Shown: positions 10,039 to 20,018 of the stretch, one piece after another
Layout of the letters: the number at the start of each line of letters is the position of its first letter
Numbering within the stretch: the stretch's first letter is position 1
NCBI RefSeq assembly: GCF_001463905.1
Contig: NZ_BBWR01000002.1
Location: 1 to 64,000 of the forward strand
Source of the DNA: Aureimonas frigidaquae
GTDB taxonomy: Bacteria > Pseudomonadota > Alphaproteobacteria > Rhizobiales > Rhizobiaceae
Length of the DNA: 64,000 bases
Reading direction: 5' to 3'
Notes under the pieces: generated by a model
Database searches by the model: none
Told to the model about the DNA's origin: nothing
The model's input: only the letters and a program-made list of their open reading frames with translations
Position numbers and translations under genes: made by a program

Positions 10039-11171
10039 CGCCTGAATTTACCTTCCAGTTGCTCGCAACCGATGGTCGCGCACGCCGGGGCGAGATTTCC
10101 ATGCCGCGCGGCACGGTGCGCACCCCCGCCTTCATGCCGGTGGGAACCGCCGGTACGGTGAAGGCCATGTATCTCAGCCAGGTGCGGGAGCTTGGCTCGG
10201 ATATCATCCTGGGCAACGTCTACCACTTGATGCTGCGGCCGGGGGCCGAGCGCGTGGCGCGCCTGGGCGGGCTGCACGACTTTGCCCGCTGGCCCTGGCC
10301 GATCCTCACCGATTCCGGCGGCTTTCAGGTCATGTCGCTGGCGGGCCTGCGCAAGCTGACGGAAGAGGGCGTAACCTTCCGATCGCATATTGACGGGTCG
10401 GTCCATGAACTGACACCGGAGCGCTCCATCGAAATCCAAGGCCTCCTGGATTCTGATATTCAGATGCAGCTCGACGAGTGCATCCGCCTGCCGGCGCCGC
10501 GCGAAGAGATCGAGCGCGCCATGGAACTGTCGCTGCGCTGGGCCGAGCGCAGCGCGGTGGCCTTCGGCAACCAGCCCGGAAAGGCCATGTTCGGGATCGT
10601 GCAGGGGGGCGACCAGCCCGACCTGCGCATCCGCTCGGCCGAGCGCCTGACGGCGATGAACCTGAAAGGCTATGCCGTGGGCGGGCTTGCCGTCGGCGAA
10701 CCGCAGCATGTCATGCTGGAGACGCTCGACGGGACGCTCCCTTCGCTCCCCACGCACAAGCCGCGCTACCTGATGGGCGTCGGCACGCCGGACGACATAT
10801 TGCAAAGCGTGGCGCGCGGCATCGATATGTTCGACTGCGTCATGCCGACCCGCGCCGGGCGGCATGGCCTGGCCTTTACGCGCCATGGCAGGGTCAACCT
10901 GCGCAACGCCGTCCATGCGGAGGATCCGGCGCCCCTCGACGCAACCTCCGACTGTCCCGCCACGCGCGATTATGCGCGGGCCTATCTGCACCACCTCGTG
11001 CGTAGCAACGAGGCGCTGGGCGGCATGTTGCTGACCTGGAACAATCTGGCCTACTACCAATCTTTGATGGCCGGCATCCGGGATGCCATTTCGCAAGGGC
11101 GTTTTGCGACCTATGCGGCGGAGGTCTCCGAGGGATGGGCGCGGGGCGAGGCGCTGCGCAAGGCCCGTTAG
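10035..11171 (+). CDS. tgt: queuine/preQ1 tRNA-guanine transglycosylase
   Basis: Tgt (378 aa) exchanges guanine-34 of GUN-anticodon tRNAs for preQ1, upstream of QueA in the pathway. Asp93 (LTDSGGFQ) and the nucleophile Asp267 ([13 protein letters not shown]) are present, so catalysis is expected. The C-terminal zinc site is degenerate. Where the family normally has Cys-x-Cys-x-x-Cys and a His, this protein has Ser305, Cys307, Thr310 and Asn336, so only one ligand remains. It overlaps queA by four bases. Confidence 0.97.
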   Translation: MTPEFTFQLLATDGRARRGEISMPRGTVRTPAFMPVGTAGTVKAMYLSQVRELGSDIILGNVYHLMLRPGAERVARLGGLHDFARWPWPILTDSGGFQVMSLAGLRKLTEEGVTFRSHIDGSVHELTPERSIEIQGLLDSDIQMQLDECIRLPAPREEIERAMELSLRWAERSAVAFGNQPGKAMFGIVQGGDQPDLRIRSAERLTAMNLKGYAVGGLAVGEPQHVMLETLDGTLPSLPTHKPRYLMGVGTPDDILQSVARGIDMFDCVMPTRAGRHGLAFTRHGRVNLRNAVHAEDPAPLDATSDCPATRDYARAYLHHLVRSNEALGGMLLTWNNLAYYQSLMAGIRDAISQGRFATYAAEVSEGWARGEALRKAR

Positions 11172-11310
11172 CCAAGAGGACCGCCCGGTCAGGGGCCGGC
11201 CGGGTAACGAGGATTGAACGCTGTGTTCGCGCGAGGCGCGCTCCGGCCGGTATGGCGGAATGGACCGCGAAGGTCCATATGCTGGCTATGAATAGTGACG
11301 AGGTTGTGCC

Positions 11311-12450
11311 GTGAATCACGACAGGGCCGCCGCCAATGGCGGTGCCATCGGCAAGCTGGTCTTCGGTACGGCGGGGACATTGCGGGCGGAACGGGCCGTG
11401 GCCGAACTGCGGGCCGGCAGGCCCGTCATGCTGCGCCGCACGGAGCCGAAGGCCAACCGGGCGATCCTGGCGCTCGATACCGCCTCGCCCGCCGTCTACG
11501 AAGCCTTCATGGCTGCCACGCTCGCCCGTGCCGAGCTTTACCTGACGCCGGCCCGGGCGCATGTCCTGGGCCTCGATGCTCCGGAAGGGGCGCGCGTGCC
11601 GCTGACGGGCCTTAACTACGACGCTCTCTGCCAGATCGGCTATCTGCGCCATGCCGCAACGCCGTCCGCTTGGCGCCCCGGTGATGCGCTGGACGCAGAA
11701 GCCGCGCATCTCGCCCGGTTGGCGTTGCTTCTTCCGGCCGTCCTGGTGGCCGACGTGGCGGAAGAGGACCCGCTTTTCCTGTCCTGCAACGCAGTGGAGC
11801 CGGGCGACCTGTCCGAAGGTTTCTCGACCGCGGCGCTCTCCTTCAACGAGATCGCTCGCACACCGGTCCCATTGAAAGATGTGGGCGAGGTCGTCTTCGC
11901 CGTCTTTCGGGGTGGCTTTGCCCAGCGCGATCAGCTGGCCATTATCGTCGGCGCGCCGGATCCGACGTCGGCGGTCCCGGTCCGCATCCATTCCTCCTGC
12001 ATCACGGGGGATCTTTTCGGCTCGCTCAAATGCGATTGCGGCGACCAGCTCCGCAACGGCCTTTCCATTCTGAAGGAGATGGGCGGAGGGGTGCTCCTCT
12101 ATCTCGATCAGGAAGGGCGCGGCACGGGGATCGCCTCCAAGATGCGCGCTTACGGGCTGCAGCATGAGGGGCTGGATACGGTGGATGCGGATGCCGAACT
12201 CGGCTTCGGCGGCGATGAGCGGCGCTATGAGGCCGCCGTTGCGATCCTGAAGGCACTGAAGATCGGAACGATCCGCCTTTTGACCAACAATCCGTCCAAG
12301 ATCGCCTATCTACGCGGAAGCGGTTTGTGCGTGGAGGAGCGGATTCCCGTGGAAGGCGCGGTCACGGGCGAGAACGAGAACTATCTGCGCACGAAGGTCC
12401 GGCGAGCGGGGCACCTGATGGATGTCGATGCAATGACACGTCGCCCATAA
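11311..12450 (+). CDS. ribA: GTP cyclohydrolase II
   Basis: Converts GTP to 2,5-diamino-6-ribosylamino-pyrimidinone phosphate, the first step of riboflavin synthesis. The C-terminal catalytic domain (about residues 180-375) holds the zinc cysteines Cys230, Cys241 and Cys243 (SSCITGDLFGSLKCDCGDQL) and the QEGRGTG motif. The N-terminal about 170 residues look like a degenerate relative of RibB; no acidic DHBP-synthase active site (DEEDRENEGD type) is visible, so this is probably not bifunctional. The start is GTG 11311 behind GACGAGG. Confidence 0.92.
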   Translation: MNHDRAAANGGAIGKLVFGTAGTLRAERAVAELRAGRPVMLRRTEPKANRAILALDTASPAVYEAFMAATLARAELYLTPARAHVLGLDAPEGARVPLTGLNYDALCQIGYLRHAATPSAWRPGDALDAEAAHLARLALLLPAVLVADVAEEDPLFLSCNAVEPGDLSEGFSTAALSFNEIARTPVPLKDVGEVVFAVFRGGFAQRDQLAIIVGAPDPTSAVPVRIHSSCITGDLFGSLKCDCGDQLRNGLSILKEMGGGVLLYLDQEGRGTGIASKMRAYGLQHEGLDTVDADAELGFGGDERRYEAAVAILKALKIGTIRLLTNNPSKIAYLRGSGLCVEERIPVEGAVTGENENYLRTKVRRAGHLMDVDAMTRRP

Positions 12451-12552
12451 GGCTGCGCGCCACCCTTTGGGGTAGGCGTCTGCGCGAAGGGTCGAATTGA
12501 TCCGCTACGCCTTGTCGCGCAACATGATGCGCACGAGTCGTAAGAGCGTTTT

Positions 12553-13926
12553 ATGGCATCCTCACCCAAAGTCCTGATCGTCAGTGAAAACGCGTCGATG
12601 ATGTTCGGCGGCGAAGCCTCGCTGCCCTGGCATTATTTCACGCGGCTGCGGGCGCGCCGTGTGGATACGTGGCTCGTGGTGCATGAGCGCACGCGTGACG
12701 AGCTCCTCCGCCTTGCGCCTGAGGCTGCCGACCGGATCCACTTCATCCCGGATGACCGGTTCAACGTCTTCTGCTGGAAGATGGGCCGCAAACTGCCCGC
12801 ACAATTGGCCGACATCACCTTCGGCTATGCCAGCCGCATCGCCAATCAGCTTGCCGCGCGCAAGCTCGTGCGCGCCCTGGTGCGCGAACACGGTATCGAG
12901 GTCGTGCACCAGCCCATCCCCGTATCGCCGCGCGAGCCGTCGCTGATGGCCGATGTCGGCGTGCCGGTGGTCATGGGGCCCATGAACGGCAACATGTCCT
13001 ACCCACCGGCCATGGATACGCAGCGGCGCGGCATCGTGCGCAGCATCATGAGCGCGGCCCGTTCGCTGTCCGAACATCTCCATTCCGTCATGCGCGGCAA
13101 GCGGGATGCCGCGCTGCTGCTCGTCGCCAATGAACGCACGCGCAAGGGCCTGCCGCGACACTGCCGGGGGGCCGTGGTGGAACTCGTCGAAAACGGGATC
13201 GACACCGAGCTCTGGCAGCCGGGCAGGGTCCATGGCGGCGCGCAGGACGGAGCATCCTTCCTGTTCCTGGGCCGCCTGGTGGACTGGAAGGCCGTGGACA
13301 TCATCCTGGAGGCGATGCAACGCCTGCCGGAAAGCCTGAACGCGACCTTAGACATTATCGGCGACGGGCCGCAGCGTCTGCATCTCGAGGCAATGGCGCA
13401 AGAAATGGGCTTGACGGACCGCGTGCGGTTCCATGGGTTTCTTCCCCAGGCCGATTGCGCGGAGCGCATGCGCAAGGCCGATATCCTGCTTTTGCCGAGC
13501 ATCTATGAGTGCGGCGGCGCCGTCGTGCTGGAAGCCATGACCGCGGGCCTGCCGGTCATAGCCACGGCTTGGGGCGGGCCGATGGACTATCTGGACGAAA
13601 GCTGCGGCATTCTGATCGAACCGACGAGCCGGGCGGATCTGGTGGCGGGTTTTGCATCCGCCATGACGGACCTTGCGGGCGATCCGGCGCGCCGCGCCGC
13701 GATGGGCCAGGCGGGCCGCAACCGCGCCCTGCGCCGGTTCGACTGGGACGACAAGATCAGCCGCATTCTGTCGCTCTATGCCAGCGTCGTCAGCGGGCGC
13801 CCCATCGAGCCGGAGCCTGTCGATGACCGCTCCGCGGATCGCCTGCAGCGCCATCAGTTCATTCTGCGGCCGTCTCCCCATGCGAGGGCCGGGCAGCCGG
13901 CAGATCAGTCCAGTGGCCCTCGATGA
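12553..13926 (+). CDS. GT4-family glycosyltransferase
   Basis: A 457-residue retaining glycosyltransferase with two Rossmann-like halves. The C-terminal nucleotide-sugar binding half shows FLFLGRLVDWKAVDIILEA (about 235-253), a GDGPQR motif, and the acidic E-x7-E region around YECGGAVVLEAMTAGLPVIA. The acceptor and sugar are unknown. The gene stands alone on the plus strand. Its last 68 bases overlap, in opposite orientation, the 3' end of the esterase gene at 13859-14872. The last about 40 residues are polar and proline-rich and may be a result of that overlap. Confidence 0.88.
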   Translation: MASSPKVLIVSENASMMFGGEASLPWHYFTRLRARRVDTWLVVHERTRDELLRLAPEAADRIHFIPDDRFNVFCWKMGRKLPAQLADITFGYASRIANQLAARKLVRALVREHGIEVVHQPIPVSPREPSLMADVGVPVVMGPMNGNMSYPPAMDTQRRGIVRSIMSAARSLSEHLHSVMRGKRDAALLLVANERTRKGLPRHCRGAVVELVENGIDTELWQPGRVHGGAQDGASFLFLGRLVDWKAVDIILEAMQRLPESLNATLDIIGDGPQRLHLEAMAQEMGLTDRVRFHGFLPQADCAERMRKADILLLPSIYECGGAVVLEAMTAGLPVIATAWGGPMDYLDESCGILIEPTSRADLVAGFASAMTDLAGDPARRAAMGQAGRNRALRRFDWDDKISRILSLYASVVSGRPIEPEPVDDRSADRLQRHQFILRPSPHARAGQPADQSSGPR

Positions 13927-14872
13927 AGGTGAGGCCGTCCCGGATCGTCTGCGACCAGAGTAACCAGACATGGTCACCGTCGGTCACGCGGAACTCGACG
14001 GGCCGGTCATCCGCCTTCATGGTTTCAAAAAAGGCGATCGCACCGCGCCACAGGGCGTGACTGTCGTCATCGCCGACAGTCACATACATGGCCGGCAGCG
14101 GAACATCGGCGATAATGGCGTCCTCCAGCAGCGTGAAGACGTTGAGCCGGTTGAAGAGCCGCCCGTCGAAGGGCTGGCCGAAGGACGCGCCGAAATAGGG
14201 AGGGGCGGGCGGTATGTCCACGCCCTCGGTCACGTCGTCCACGCTGTTGCGGTGGAAATACTGGCTCTTGCCGATGACCGACATGGCTTCGGGGGCGAGA
14301 TCGAGCTCATCCGCCGGGATGTTCTGCCACATGCCGGGCGACAGCGCGACAGAGGCGATGAAGCTGTCCGGGTGCGCGAGCGACAGGCGCAAGGCCCCAA
14401 AGCCGCCCATGGAAAGCCCGGCAATGGCGCGCCCCCCGCGATCGCGCCGGACGGGGTAACGCTCTTCGACGGCGGCAGGAAGATCGCGCGTCAGCGCGGT
14501 TTCGTAATTGCCGGGACCGCCGACGGACGCTGAATCCACATACCAGGAATCACCGACCCCAGGCATGACGACAAGCTGTGGCCGGATGGCCCCGCTGCCG
14601 ATCATTTCGTCCAGCGTCGGCCCGATATCGCCGAGGTCCCGCCAGCTCGTTTCGTCCCCGCCATGCCCGTGCAGAAGGTAGAGGACCGGCCAGCCTTGTG
14701 CCGGCGCATCGCCGCTCGGCGTATAGACGAGCACCGGCAGCTCCCGGCCGAGCGCCGCGCTGGCAAAATGTTCGGAAGCGATCTGTCCGGCATAAGCACC
14801 GGGGGCGGCGAAACAGGCCGCGCCCATGACAATGCCTGAAACGACCCTTATGCCCATGCGTCGGATGCCCAT
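13859..14872 (-). CDS. secreted esterase (esterase D / PF00756-type alpha/beta hydrolase)
   Basis: A 337-residue protein with an N-terminal signal peptide (hydrophobic core to about residue 27, AYAG cleavage region), so exported. The nucleophile elbow is GLSMGGFG (about residue 173), with YLLHGHGGDETSW upstream as the oxyanion strand and a late DGDHVW carrying the catalytic His. This is the usual order for the esterase D/S-formylglutathione hydrolase-like fold. The substrate is not predictable. The 3' end overlaps the convergent glycosyltransferase gene. Confidence 0.85.
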   Translation of the reverse strand: MGIRRMGIRVVSGIVMGAACFAAPGAYAGQIASEHFASAALGRELPVLVYTPSGDAPAQGWPVLYLLHGHGGDETSWRDLGDIGPTLDEMIGSGAIRPQLVVMPGVGDSWYVDSASVGGPGNYETALTRDLPAAVEERYPVRRDRGGRAIAGLSMGGFGALRLSLAHPDSFIASVALSPGMWQNIPADELDLAPEAMSVIGKSQYFHRNSVDDVTEGVDIPPAPPYFGASFGQPFDGRLFNRLNVFTLLEDAIIADVPLPAMYVTVGDDDSHALWRGAIAFFETMKADDRPVEFRVTDGDHVWLLWSQTIRDGLTFIEGHWTDLPAARPSHGETAAE

Positions 14873-14939
14873 GCTCTGCCGTCCTCCAGCTCATGCGTCA
14901 CGGCACAAACTATAGCAGCTATGTCTTCAGGACAGGCAC

Positions 14940-15134
14940 TCAGCGCCGCGGCAAGTTCCGTGCGAGTTCCTCGCCATAAGCGCCGATGGCGTAGAAGGCT
15001 GCCTTCACGACATCCTTCTTGCTGGCGGCCGGATGGCGTTCCCGGACTTTGCGGATGATCTTCCGGTGGGCAAGCCCGGGGCGGGCGATGGTGACCAGGG
15101 TCGCGGCAATATCAAAAAGGGCGTCTTTGCTCAC
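14940..15134 (-). CDS. small hypothetical protein (64 aa)
   Basis: Starts with GTG 15134. The product is a compact, mostly helical basic protein (MSKDALFDIAATLVTIARP at the N-terminus, ending ELARNLPRR). No family was recognised. Composition and codon use resemble neighbouring genes. It lies between the esterase and a GrlR-like gene, all on the minus strand, with gaps of about 70 bases on each side. Confidence 0.55.
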   Translation of the reverse strand: MSKDALFDIAATLVTIARPGLAHRKIIRKVRERHPAASKKDVVKAAFYAIGAYGEELARNLPRR

Positions 15135-15205
15135 GAATGAAACTCAAGGTTGATACTCTTGAGGGGCCCATACGGCAGGTTCGTAACAGCCATGTGACGG
15201 CCGGC

Positions 15206-15520
15206 TCAGGCGGAAATCCACGTCATGATGGCGTGGAACGGGAGGGCGCCGGGGTCCTTGGCCGAGCCATCGATGATCACCGTCGGCCCTTCGATACGTC
15301 CGTCGAAATTCACGACGATATTGCCCTTGCGGGGCACCGCATCGAGCTGGTGGATCAACCGCACCGTGCCCATGATCCGTTGGCCGAGGACGACGTAGGA
15401 GCCGGCGAATCCCTGCATGGGATTGATGCAGTAGAGCCTGCCGCCGCAGGCGACGGCGTAGCCCCGCCCGTCCAGGCGGTGCGCCAGCCCGTATGTCGCA
15501 ACATAGAGTCCCTCCCGCAT
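15206..15520 (-). CDS. GrlR-like small beta-barrel protein
   Basis: A 104-residue protein from ATG 15520, with AAGGGGG about ten bases upstream. The pattern MREGLYV, then G-x-AV-x-GGRLY, FAGSYVV and GTVRLIH resembles the lipocalin-like GrlR family, named for the negative regulator of type III secretion in pathogenic E. coli. A clear relative sits at 62126-62437 (MREGLFL, SAVLINGRIF, FSGSFEV). No type III secretion genes are nearby, so the regulatory role is only a family name here. Confidence 0.6.
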   Translation of the reverse strand: MREGLYVATYGLAHRLDGRGYAVACGGRLYCINPMQGFAGSYVVLGQRIMGTVRLIHQLDAVPRKGNIVVNFDGRIEGPTVIIDGSAKDPGALPFHAIMTWISA

Positions 15521-15703
15521 GTCGATACGGCCCCCTTGTCGTCGTTGCGCCTGCATTCGGGCCAGCTAAAACGGCCGCGTCGTGCGGCGCAACCCGTCAA
15601 TCTGGAGGAGGGTGCGCCCAGGCCCTTGCCTATGAAGGCAGGTTCGCGCCGCACTCTGCGGTTTCGCTGTATCGACAGTGTTGGCGTTACATTGGATATC
15701 ACA

Positions 15704-18700
15704 TCACTCCGCTGGCAGCGCCTGCGCACTATCGGCATGCCCGTTCTGTATGGCTGCCGGCGCGCCCGTTCCCTCCCTGGTCTTCGGCGCTTTGACTCGG
15801 AACCAGGTCGCGTAGAGGGCCGGGAGGAAAAGCAGGATCAGGATCGTGCCGCCGGCGGTGCCGCCGATCAGCGTGTAGGCCATCGAACCCCAGAAGACCG
15901 AATGCGTCAGCGGGATGAAGGCCAGCACCGCGGCAAGTGCCGTCAGGATGACCGGGCGCGTTCGCTGGACGGTTGCCTCGATCACGGCATGGTAGTCATC
16001 CAAACCTTCGGCCTTGTTCTCGCGGATCTGCTCAATGAGGATCAGCGTGTTGCGCATCAGTATGCCGGCAAGGCCGATCATGCCGAGGATGGCGTTGAAG
16101 CCGAACGGCTGATTGAAGGCGAGAAGGATGGGCACAGCACCGACGAGGCCGAGGGGCGCCGTCAGCACGGTCATGAAGGTTGCCGAAAACGAGCGGACCT
16201 GGAACATGATCACGATCAGCGTCAGGACGATCATGATCGGAAAGACTTTCACGAGCGCGGCGTTCGCCTTCAGCGACTCGTCTATGTTGCCCCCCGTCTC
16301 GATGCGGTAGCCTTCTGGAAGCCCGGCGATCAGCGGCTGGAGGGCGGCGAGCACCGCGGTCGACACTTCTGGCGGCTGGGCCGTCTCTGCGATGTCCGAC
16401 CGGATTGTGATCGTGGGCGTGCGGTCGCGGCGTTTGAGGATCGGATCCTCCATGCCGATCTCGGTTCGGCCGATCTGGTCGAGCGGGATCAGTCGGCCAT
16501 CGCGGCTCGTCAGCGAGAAATCCTTCAGACGCGCGGGATCGAGACGCTCCTCGCCGGCGCTGCGAGCGATGATATCGACGGTGCGAATGTCTTCGCGCAT
16601 CTGCGTCACCGTGATACCCGAGAGCAGGAACTGAAGCTGCTGTGCAGCTTCGACCGGCGACAGGCCAATGAGCCTCAGGCGGTCCTGGTCGAGCACGAAG
16701 CGGAGTGTCGGCGAGCGGCTGCCCCAATCGCGGTTGACCTGCCGCACATCCGGCACGCTTCGCATGATCGACATCGCCTCGCTCGAGATGCGCACAAGCT
16801 CGCCTGCATCCGGCCCCATGACGCGGAATTCGACGGGGAACGGCGTATAGGGACCGAACACGAGTTGCGTCACCCGGACGTAGGCTTCCGGCGCCAGGCC
16901 CTCGGCAATCGCCTTGCGCAGCCGCTGCTTCAGCACTTCGCGGGTATCGGCATCCCGGGTCAGGACGACCATCTTGGCGAAGGACGGATCGGGCATTTCC
17001 GGCGACATGGCCAGAAAGAAGCGTGGCGCGCCCTGGCCCACATAGCTCGACACGCGTTCGGCTTCGGGCTGCGCCTTCAGCCAGGCTTCGAGCTTTGCAA
17101 CGGTTTCGGTGGTGGCCTCGATGCTGGATCCTTCGGGGAGGCGCACCTCGACCAACACTTCCGGGCGATCCGAGGATGGGAAGAATTGCTGCTTCACGCC
17201 GCCCATGCCGATCACCGCGGCACCGAAGGCCAGTACAACGAACCCGCAGGTCAGGAATTTGTGGCGCACGGCCGCGGTGATGACGGCGCGCAGGCGCCGG
17301 TAGTTCGGGGTGTCGTAAATCGCGTGTGCGCCGCCAGGCACGGGCTTGATGTCGGGCAGCAGCTTGACCCCGAGATAGGGCGTGAAGATGACCGCCACCA
17401 CCCAGGAGGCAATCAGTGAGAAGCCGACGATCCAGAAGATGTTGCCGGCATATTCGCCTGCTGTCGACTGGGCGAAGCCGACGGGCATCAGGCCGATCAC
17501 GGTGACGAGCGTACCTGACAGCATCGGGGCGGCGGTATGGCTCCAGGCGACAGCGGCGGCCGAGACACGGTCCATGCCTTCCTCCATCTTCACCACCATG
17601 ACCTCGATGGCGATGATGGCGTCGTCCACCAGCAGGCCGAGGGACAGGATCAGGGCACCGAGCGTGATACGGTCGAAGAAGCGCCCGGTGTCGAGCATGA
17701 TCAGGAACACGACCGCGAGCGTCAGCGGCACGGCGAGCGCCACGATGATGCCGGCGCGCCAGCCGAGCGCGATCAGGCTGACCAGGAGGACCACCCCGAG
17801 CGCCATGACGAACTTCACCATGAACTCGTTGATCGAGCCGGAGATGTTGACGGCCTGATCGGTTACCTTGGTGAGGCTCATTCCGAGTGGCAGGCGGGCC
17901 CCGATCTCGGCGGTCTTCGCCTCCAAAGCCTTTCCGAGGTCAAGCCCGTTCCATGCATCCTGCATGATGACCCCGAGCATCAGCGCGGGCTCGCCTTCCG
18001 TACGGATCTGGAAGGTCGCGGGGTCTTCGTAGCCGCGGCGCACTTGCGCGACGTCAGACAGGCGCAACGATCGTCCGACCGCCACGATCGGCGTATCGGC
18101 GATAGTCTGGAGATCGTCATAGGCGCCGTCGAGGCGCAGGAAGATCTGCGGTCCGGCCGTGTCGATCGAGCCGGCAGGCGCGACGGTGTTCTGGCGCTGG
18201 AGTGCCAGGAACACATCCTGCGCCGAGATGCCCAGGGTGGCGAGCTTGGCATAGGAGAACTCGACGAAGATGCGCTGTGGGCGCTCGCCAAGGATGTTGA
18301 CCTTCTTGACGCCAGGAACGCCCAGAATTTGCTGGCGCATGGCTTCCGCCTCCCGCACCAGCGCACGCATCGGCATGCCAGGCGCCTTAAGGGCGTAGAG
18401 GCCGAAGGTCACGTCGGAGAACTCGTCATTGACGAAGGGGCCGACGGTGCCGTTCGGCAGATTGCGTGCCTCGTCACCCAGCTTCTTCCGGGCCTGGTAG
18501 AACTCGTCCTGCACGGCACTTGGCGGTGTGTCGTCCTTGAGTGTCAGCGTCAGAAACGCGACACCGGGGCGGGCAATGGTCTCGACACGGTCGTAGTAGC
18601 GCAGCTCTTGGAGCCGCTTTTCCAAGGGCTCGGCAACCAGATCCTGCATCTCCCGGGCGGTCGCGCCTGGCCAGGCGACTGTGGTTACCAGCGTCTTGAC

Positions 18701-18829
18701 GGTGAAGGCCGGGTCCTCGGCACGGCCGAGCTGCAAAAAGGCGAAGGCACCGGCAAGTGCCACGACCATGATGAGGAAAAGTGTCACCGAGCGATGGCGC
18801 ACTGCAAGCGCCGAAAGGTTGAAGCTCAT
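15704..18829 (-). CDS. RND-family efflux transporter, inner-membrane permease
   Basis: A 1041-residue AcrB/MexF-type proton antiporter with two repeats of one helix plus a large periplasmic loop plus five helices. The proton-relay acidic pair is present (LLVDDAIIAIEVM). Substrates cannot be read from sequence. It begins three bases after the stop of the adaptor gene, and together they form an efflux operon. No TolC-type outer-membrane channel is encoded in the window, so it presumably uses a channel from elsewhere. Confidence 0.93.
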   Translation of the reverse strand: MSFNLSALAVRHRSVTLFLIMVVALAGAFAFLQLGRAEDPAFTVKTLVTTVAWPGATAREMQDLVAEPLEKRLQELRYYDRVETIARPGVAFLTLTLKDDTPPSAVQDEFYQARKKLGDEARNLPNGTVGPFVNDEFSDVTFGLYALKAPGMPMRALVREAEAMRQQILGVPGVKKVNILGERPQRIFVEFSYAKLATLGISAQDVFLALQRQNTVAPAGSIDTAGPQIFLRLDGAYDDLQTIADTPIVAVGRSLRLSDVAQVRRGYEDPATFQIRTEGEPALMLGVIMQDAWNGLDLGKALEAKTAEIGARLPLGMSLTKVTDQAVNISGSINEFMVKFVMALGVVLLVSLIALGWRAGIIVALAVPLTLAVVFLIMLDTGRFFDRITLGALILSLGLLVDDAIIAIEVMVVKMEEGMDRVSAAAVAWSHTAAPMLSGTLVTVIGLMPVGFAQSTAGEYAGNIFWIVGFSLIASWVVAVIFTPYLGVKLLPDIKPVPGGAHAIYDTPNYRRLRAVITAAVRHKFLTCGFVVLAFGAAVIGMGGVKQQFFPSSDRPEVLVEVRLPEGSSIEATTETVAKLEAWLKAQPEAERVSSYVGQGAPRFFLAMSPEMPDPSFAKMVVLTRDADTREVLKQRLRKAIAEGLAPEAYVRVTQLVFGPYTPFPVEFRVMGPDAGELVRISSEAMSIMRSVPDVRQVNRDWGSRSPTLRFVLDQDRLRLIGLSPVEAAQQLQFLLSGITVTQMREDIRTVDIIARSAGEERLDPARLKDFSLTSRDGRLIPLDQIGRTEIGMEDPILKRRDRTPTITIRSDIAETAQPPEVSTAVLAALQPLIAGLPEGYRIETGGNIDESLKANAALVKVFPIMIVLTLIVIMFQVRSFSATFMTVLTAPLGLVGAVPILLAFNQPFGFNAILGMIGLAGILMRNTLILIEQIRENKAEGLDDYHAVIEATVQRTRPVILTALAAVLAFIPLTHSVFWGSMAYTLIGGTAGGTILILLFLPALYATWFRVKAPKTREGTGAPAAIQNGHADSAQALPAE

Positions 18830-18832
18830 GGC

Positions 18833-19945
18833 TCAAAACCCCTTGCCGACGATAAGCCGCACAGCGGCTCCCTCGTGAAGGAGATGCGCTCCGAGCGCTG
18901 CGACGGTCGTTCCGGGTTCGAGGCCGGATACGGTCACGGTCTCCTCGCCGAATTCCATGATCGTCACCGGCCGCAACGACACTCGGGACGTGGCGCGATC
19001 GACGGACCAGACGCCGGTCTTCCCGTTCTCGTCGAGGATGGCGCCGATCGGCACTTCGGCCGCATCCGTTGTCACCGGATTGCCGATCCAGACGGTGACA
19101 GTGGAGCCGATCGGAGCCTCCGCCGCCTCGCCATCTAAAACGAAGCGCGCGTCAAAGGTGCGTGTCTGCGTATCGGCAGCGCTGGAGAGCTGACGCAGCC
19201 TCGCACCCCAGCGTCGGTCGCCAAGACCATAGACGCGGGCTTCGGCCGCCGACCCGATGGCCGGCCTCACGGTTTCAGGCAGCGATACGGTCGCTTCCCG
19301 CTGGCCGTCATGGGCAAGACGCACGACGGCCTGGCCCGCCGACACGACCTGGCCGGGCTCGCCAAGGGTCTCCACGACTGAACCGTTGGAATCTGCGACG
19401 AGGATCGCATATCCGGCCTCATTGCGTGCAACGTCGGCTTCAGCCTGCGCGGCCGCAAGCTGGCCTTCGGCAGAGTCGAGCGCGGCCTTGGCCTGCTCGT
19501 AGCGCTGGCGCGTTGCCTGGCCGAGCTTCAGAAGGGTGGCGTAGCGCCTCTCGTCAGCCCTGGCCTGCACAGCCATGGCACGCGCCGCATCCGCCGCCTT
19601 GGATCTCGCGGTGAGCGCCAGGCGAAGGTCTCGTTCGTCGATGCGCATGAGGGGCTGACCGATCTTCACCTGATCGCCCGTATCCACGAAGCGTTCAACG
19701 ATCTTGCCGGGCACGCGAAAGCCGAGATTGCTCTGCACACGTGCGGATACCGTTCCAGTGAAAGCCCGTTCAGATACGCCGATGCGCCGGGCCTCTACCG
19801 CCGCAACCAAAGGCGGCTCGGTTCGCGCATCTATCGTTGCGGACTTTGCGGAGGGTTCGTTGGCGGCGAGCGATGGGTAGATGACGACAGCTGCAGCGGC
19901 GGCCAGCGCAGCAGATGCAAGCGCAATGAGGGATGCGATTCTCAT
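18833..19945 (-). CDS. RND efflux periplasmic adaptor
   Basis: A membrane-fusion protein of 370 residues. It has an N-terminal hydrophobic anchor (about residues 5-27), a beta-barrel/lipoyl start (VSARVQSNLGFRVPGKIVE), a long alanine-rich coiled coil (about 110-185), and a C-terminal barrel with GTTVAALGAHLLHEG. It bridges the RND pump at 15704 to an outer-membrane channel. It is transcribed divergently from the TetR-type gene at 20049, and the shared 103-bp region carries TATAGA half-sites. Confidence 0.92.
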   Translation of the reverse strand: MRIASLIALASAALAAAAAVVIYPSLAANEPSAKSATIDARTEPPLVAAVEARRIGVSERAFTGTVSARVQSNLGFRVPGKIVERFVDTGDQVKIGQPLMRIDERDLRLALTARSKAADAARAMAVQARADERRYATLLKLGQATRQRYEQAKAALDSAEGQLAAAQAEADVARNEAGYAILVADSNGSVVETLGEPGQVVSAGQAVVRLAHDGQREATVSLPETVRPAIGSAAEARVYGLGDRRWGARLRQLSSAADTQTRTFDARFVLDGEAAEAPIGSTVTVWIGNPVTTDAAEVPIGAILDENGKTGVWSVDRATSRVSLRPVTIMEFGEETVTVSGLEPGTTVAALGAHLLHEGAAVRLIVGKGF

Positions 19946-19983
19946 GGGACCACCTTGTTGACGGTACGACGACCCAAGCCCAT

Positions 19984-20018
19984 TATAGATTGTGTTTAAA
20001 CTCTATATCGACGATAGA
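19984..20018. promoter_or_regulatory. candidate operator for the TetR-type regulator
   Basis: The divergent promoter region has three copies of one hexamer: TATAGA at 19984, its exact inverse TCTATA at 20002, and GATAGA at 20013. The last pair also forms a near-palindrome centred on ATCGACGAT. TetR-family regulators commonly bind such palindromes next to their own gene. Binding is inferred, not shown. Confidence 0.5.

Noticed and set aside
15137-17419. 760-codon open frame antisense to the RND permease
   Set aside because: No ribosome binding site or recognisable domain; the opposite strand is an unmistakable RND transporter.
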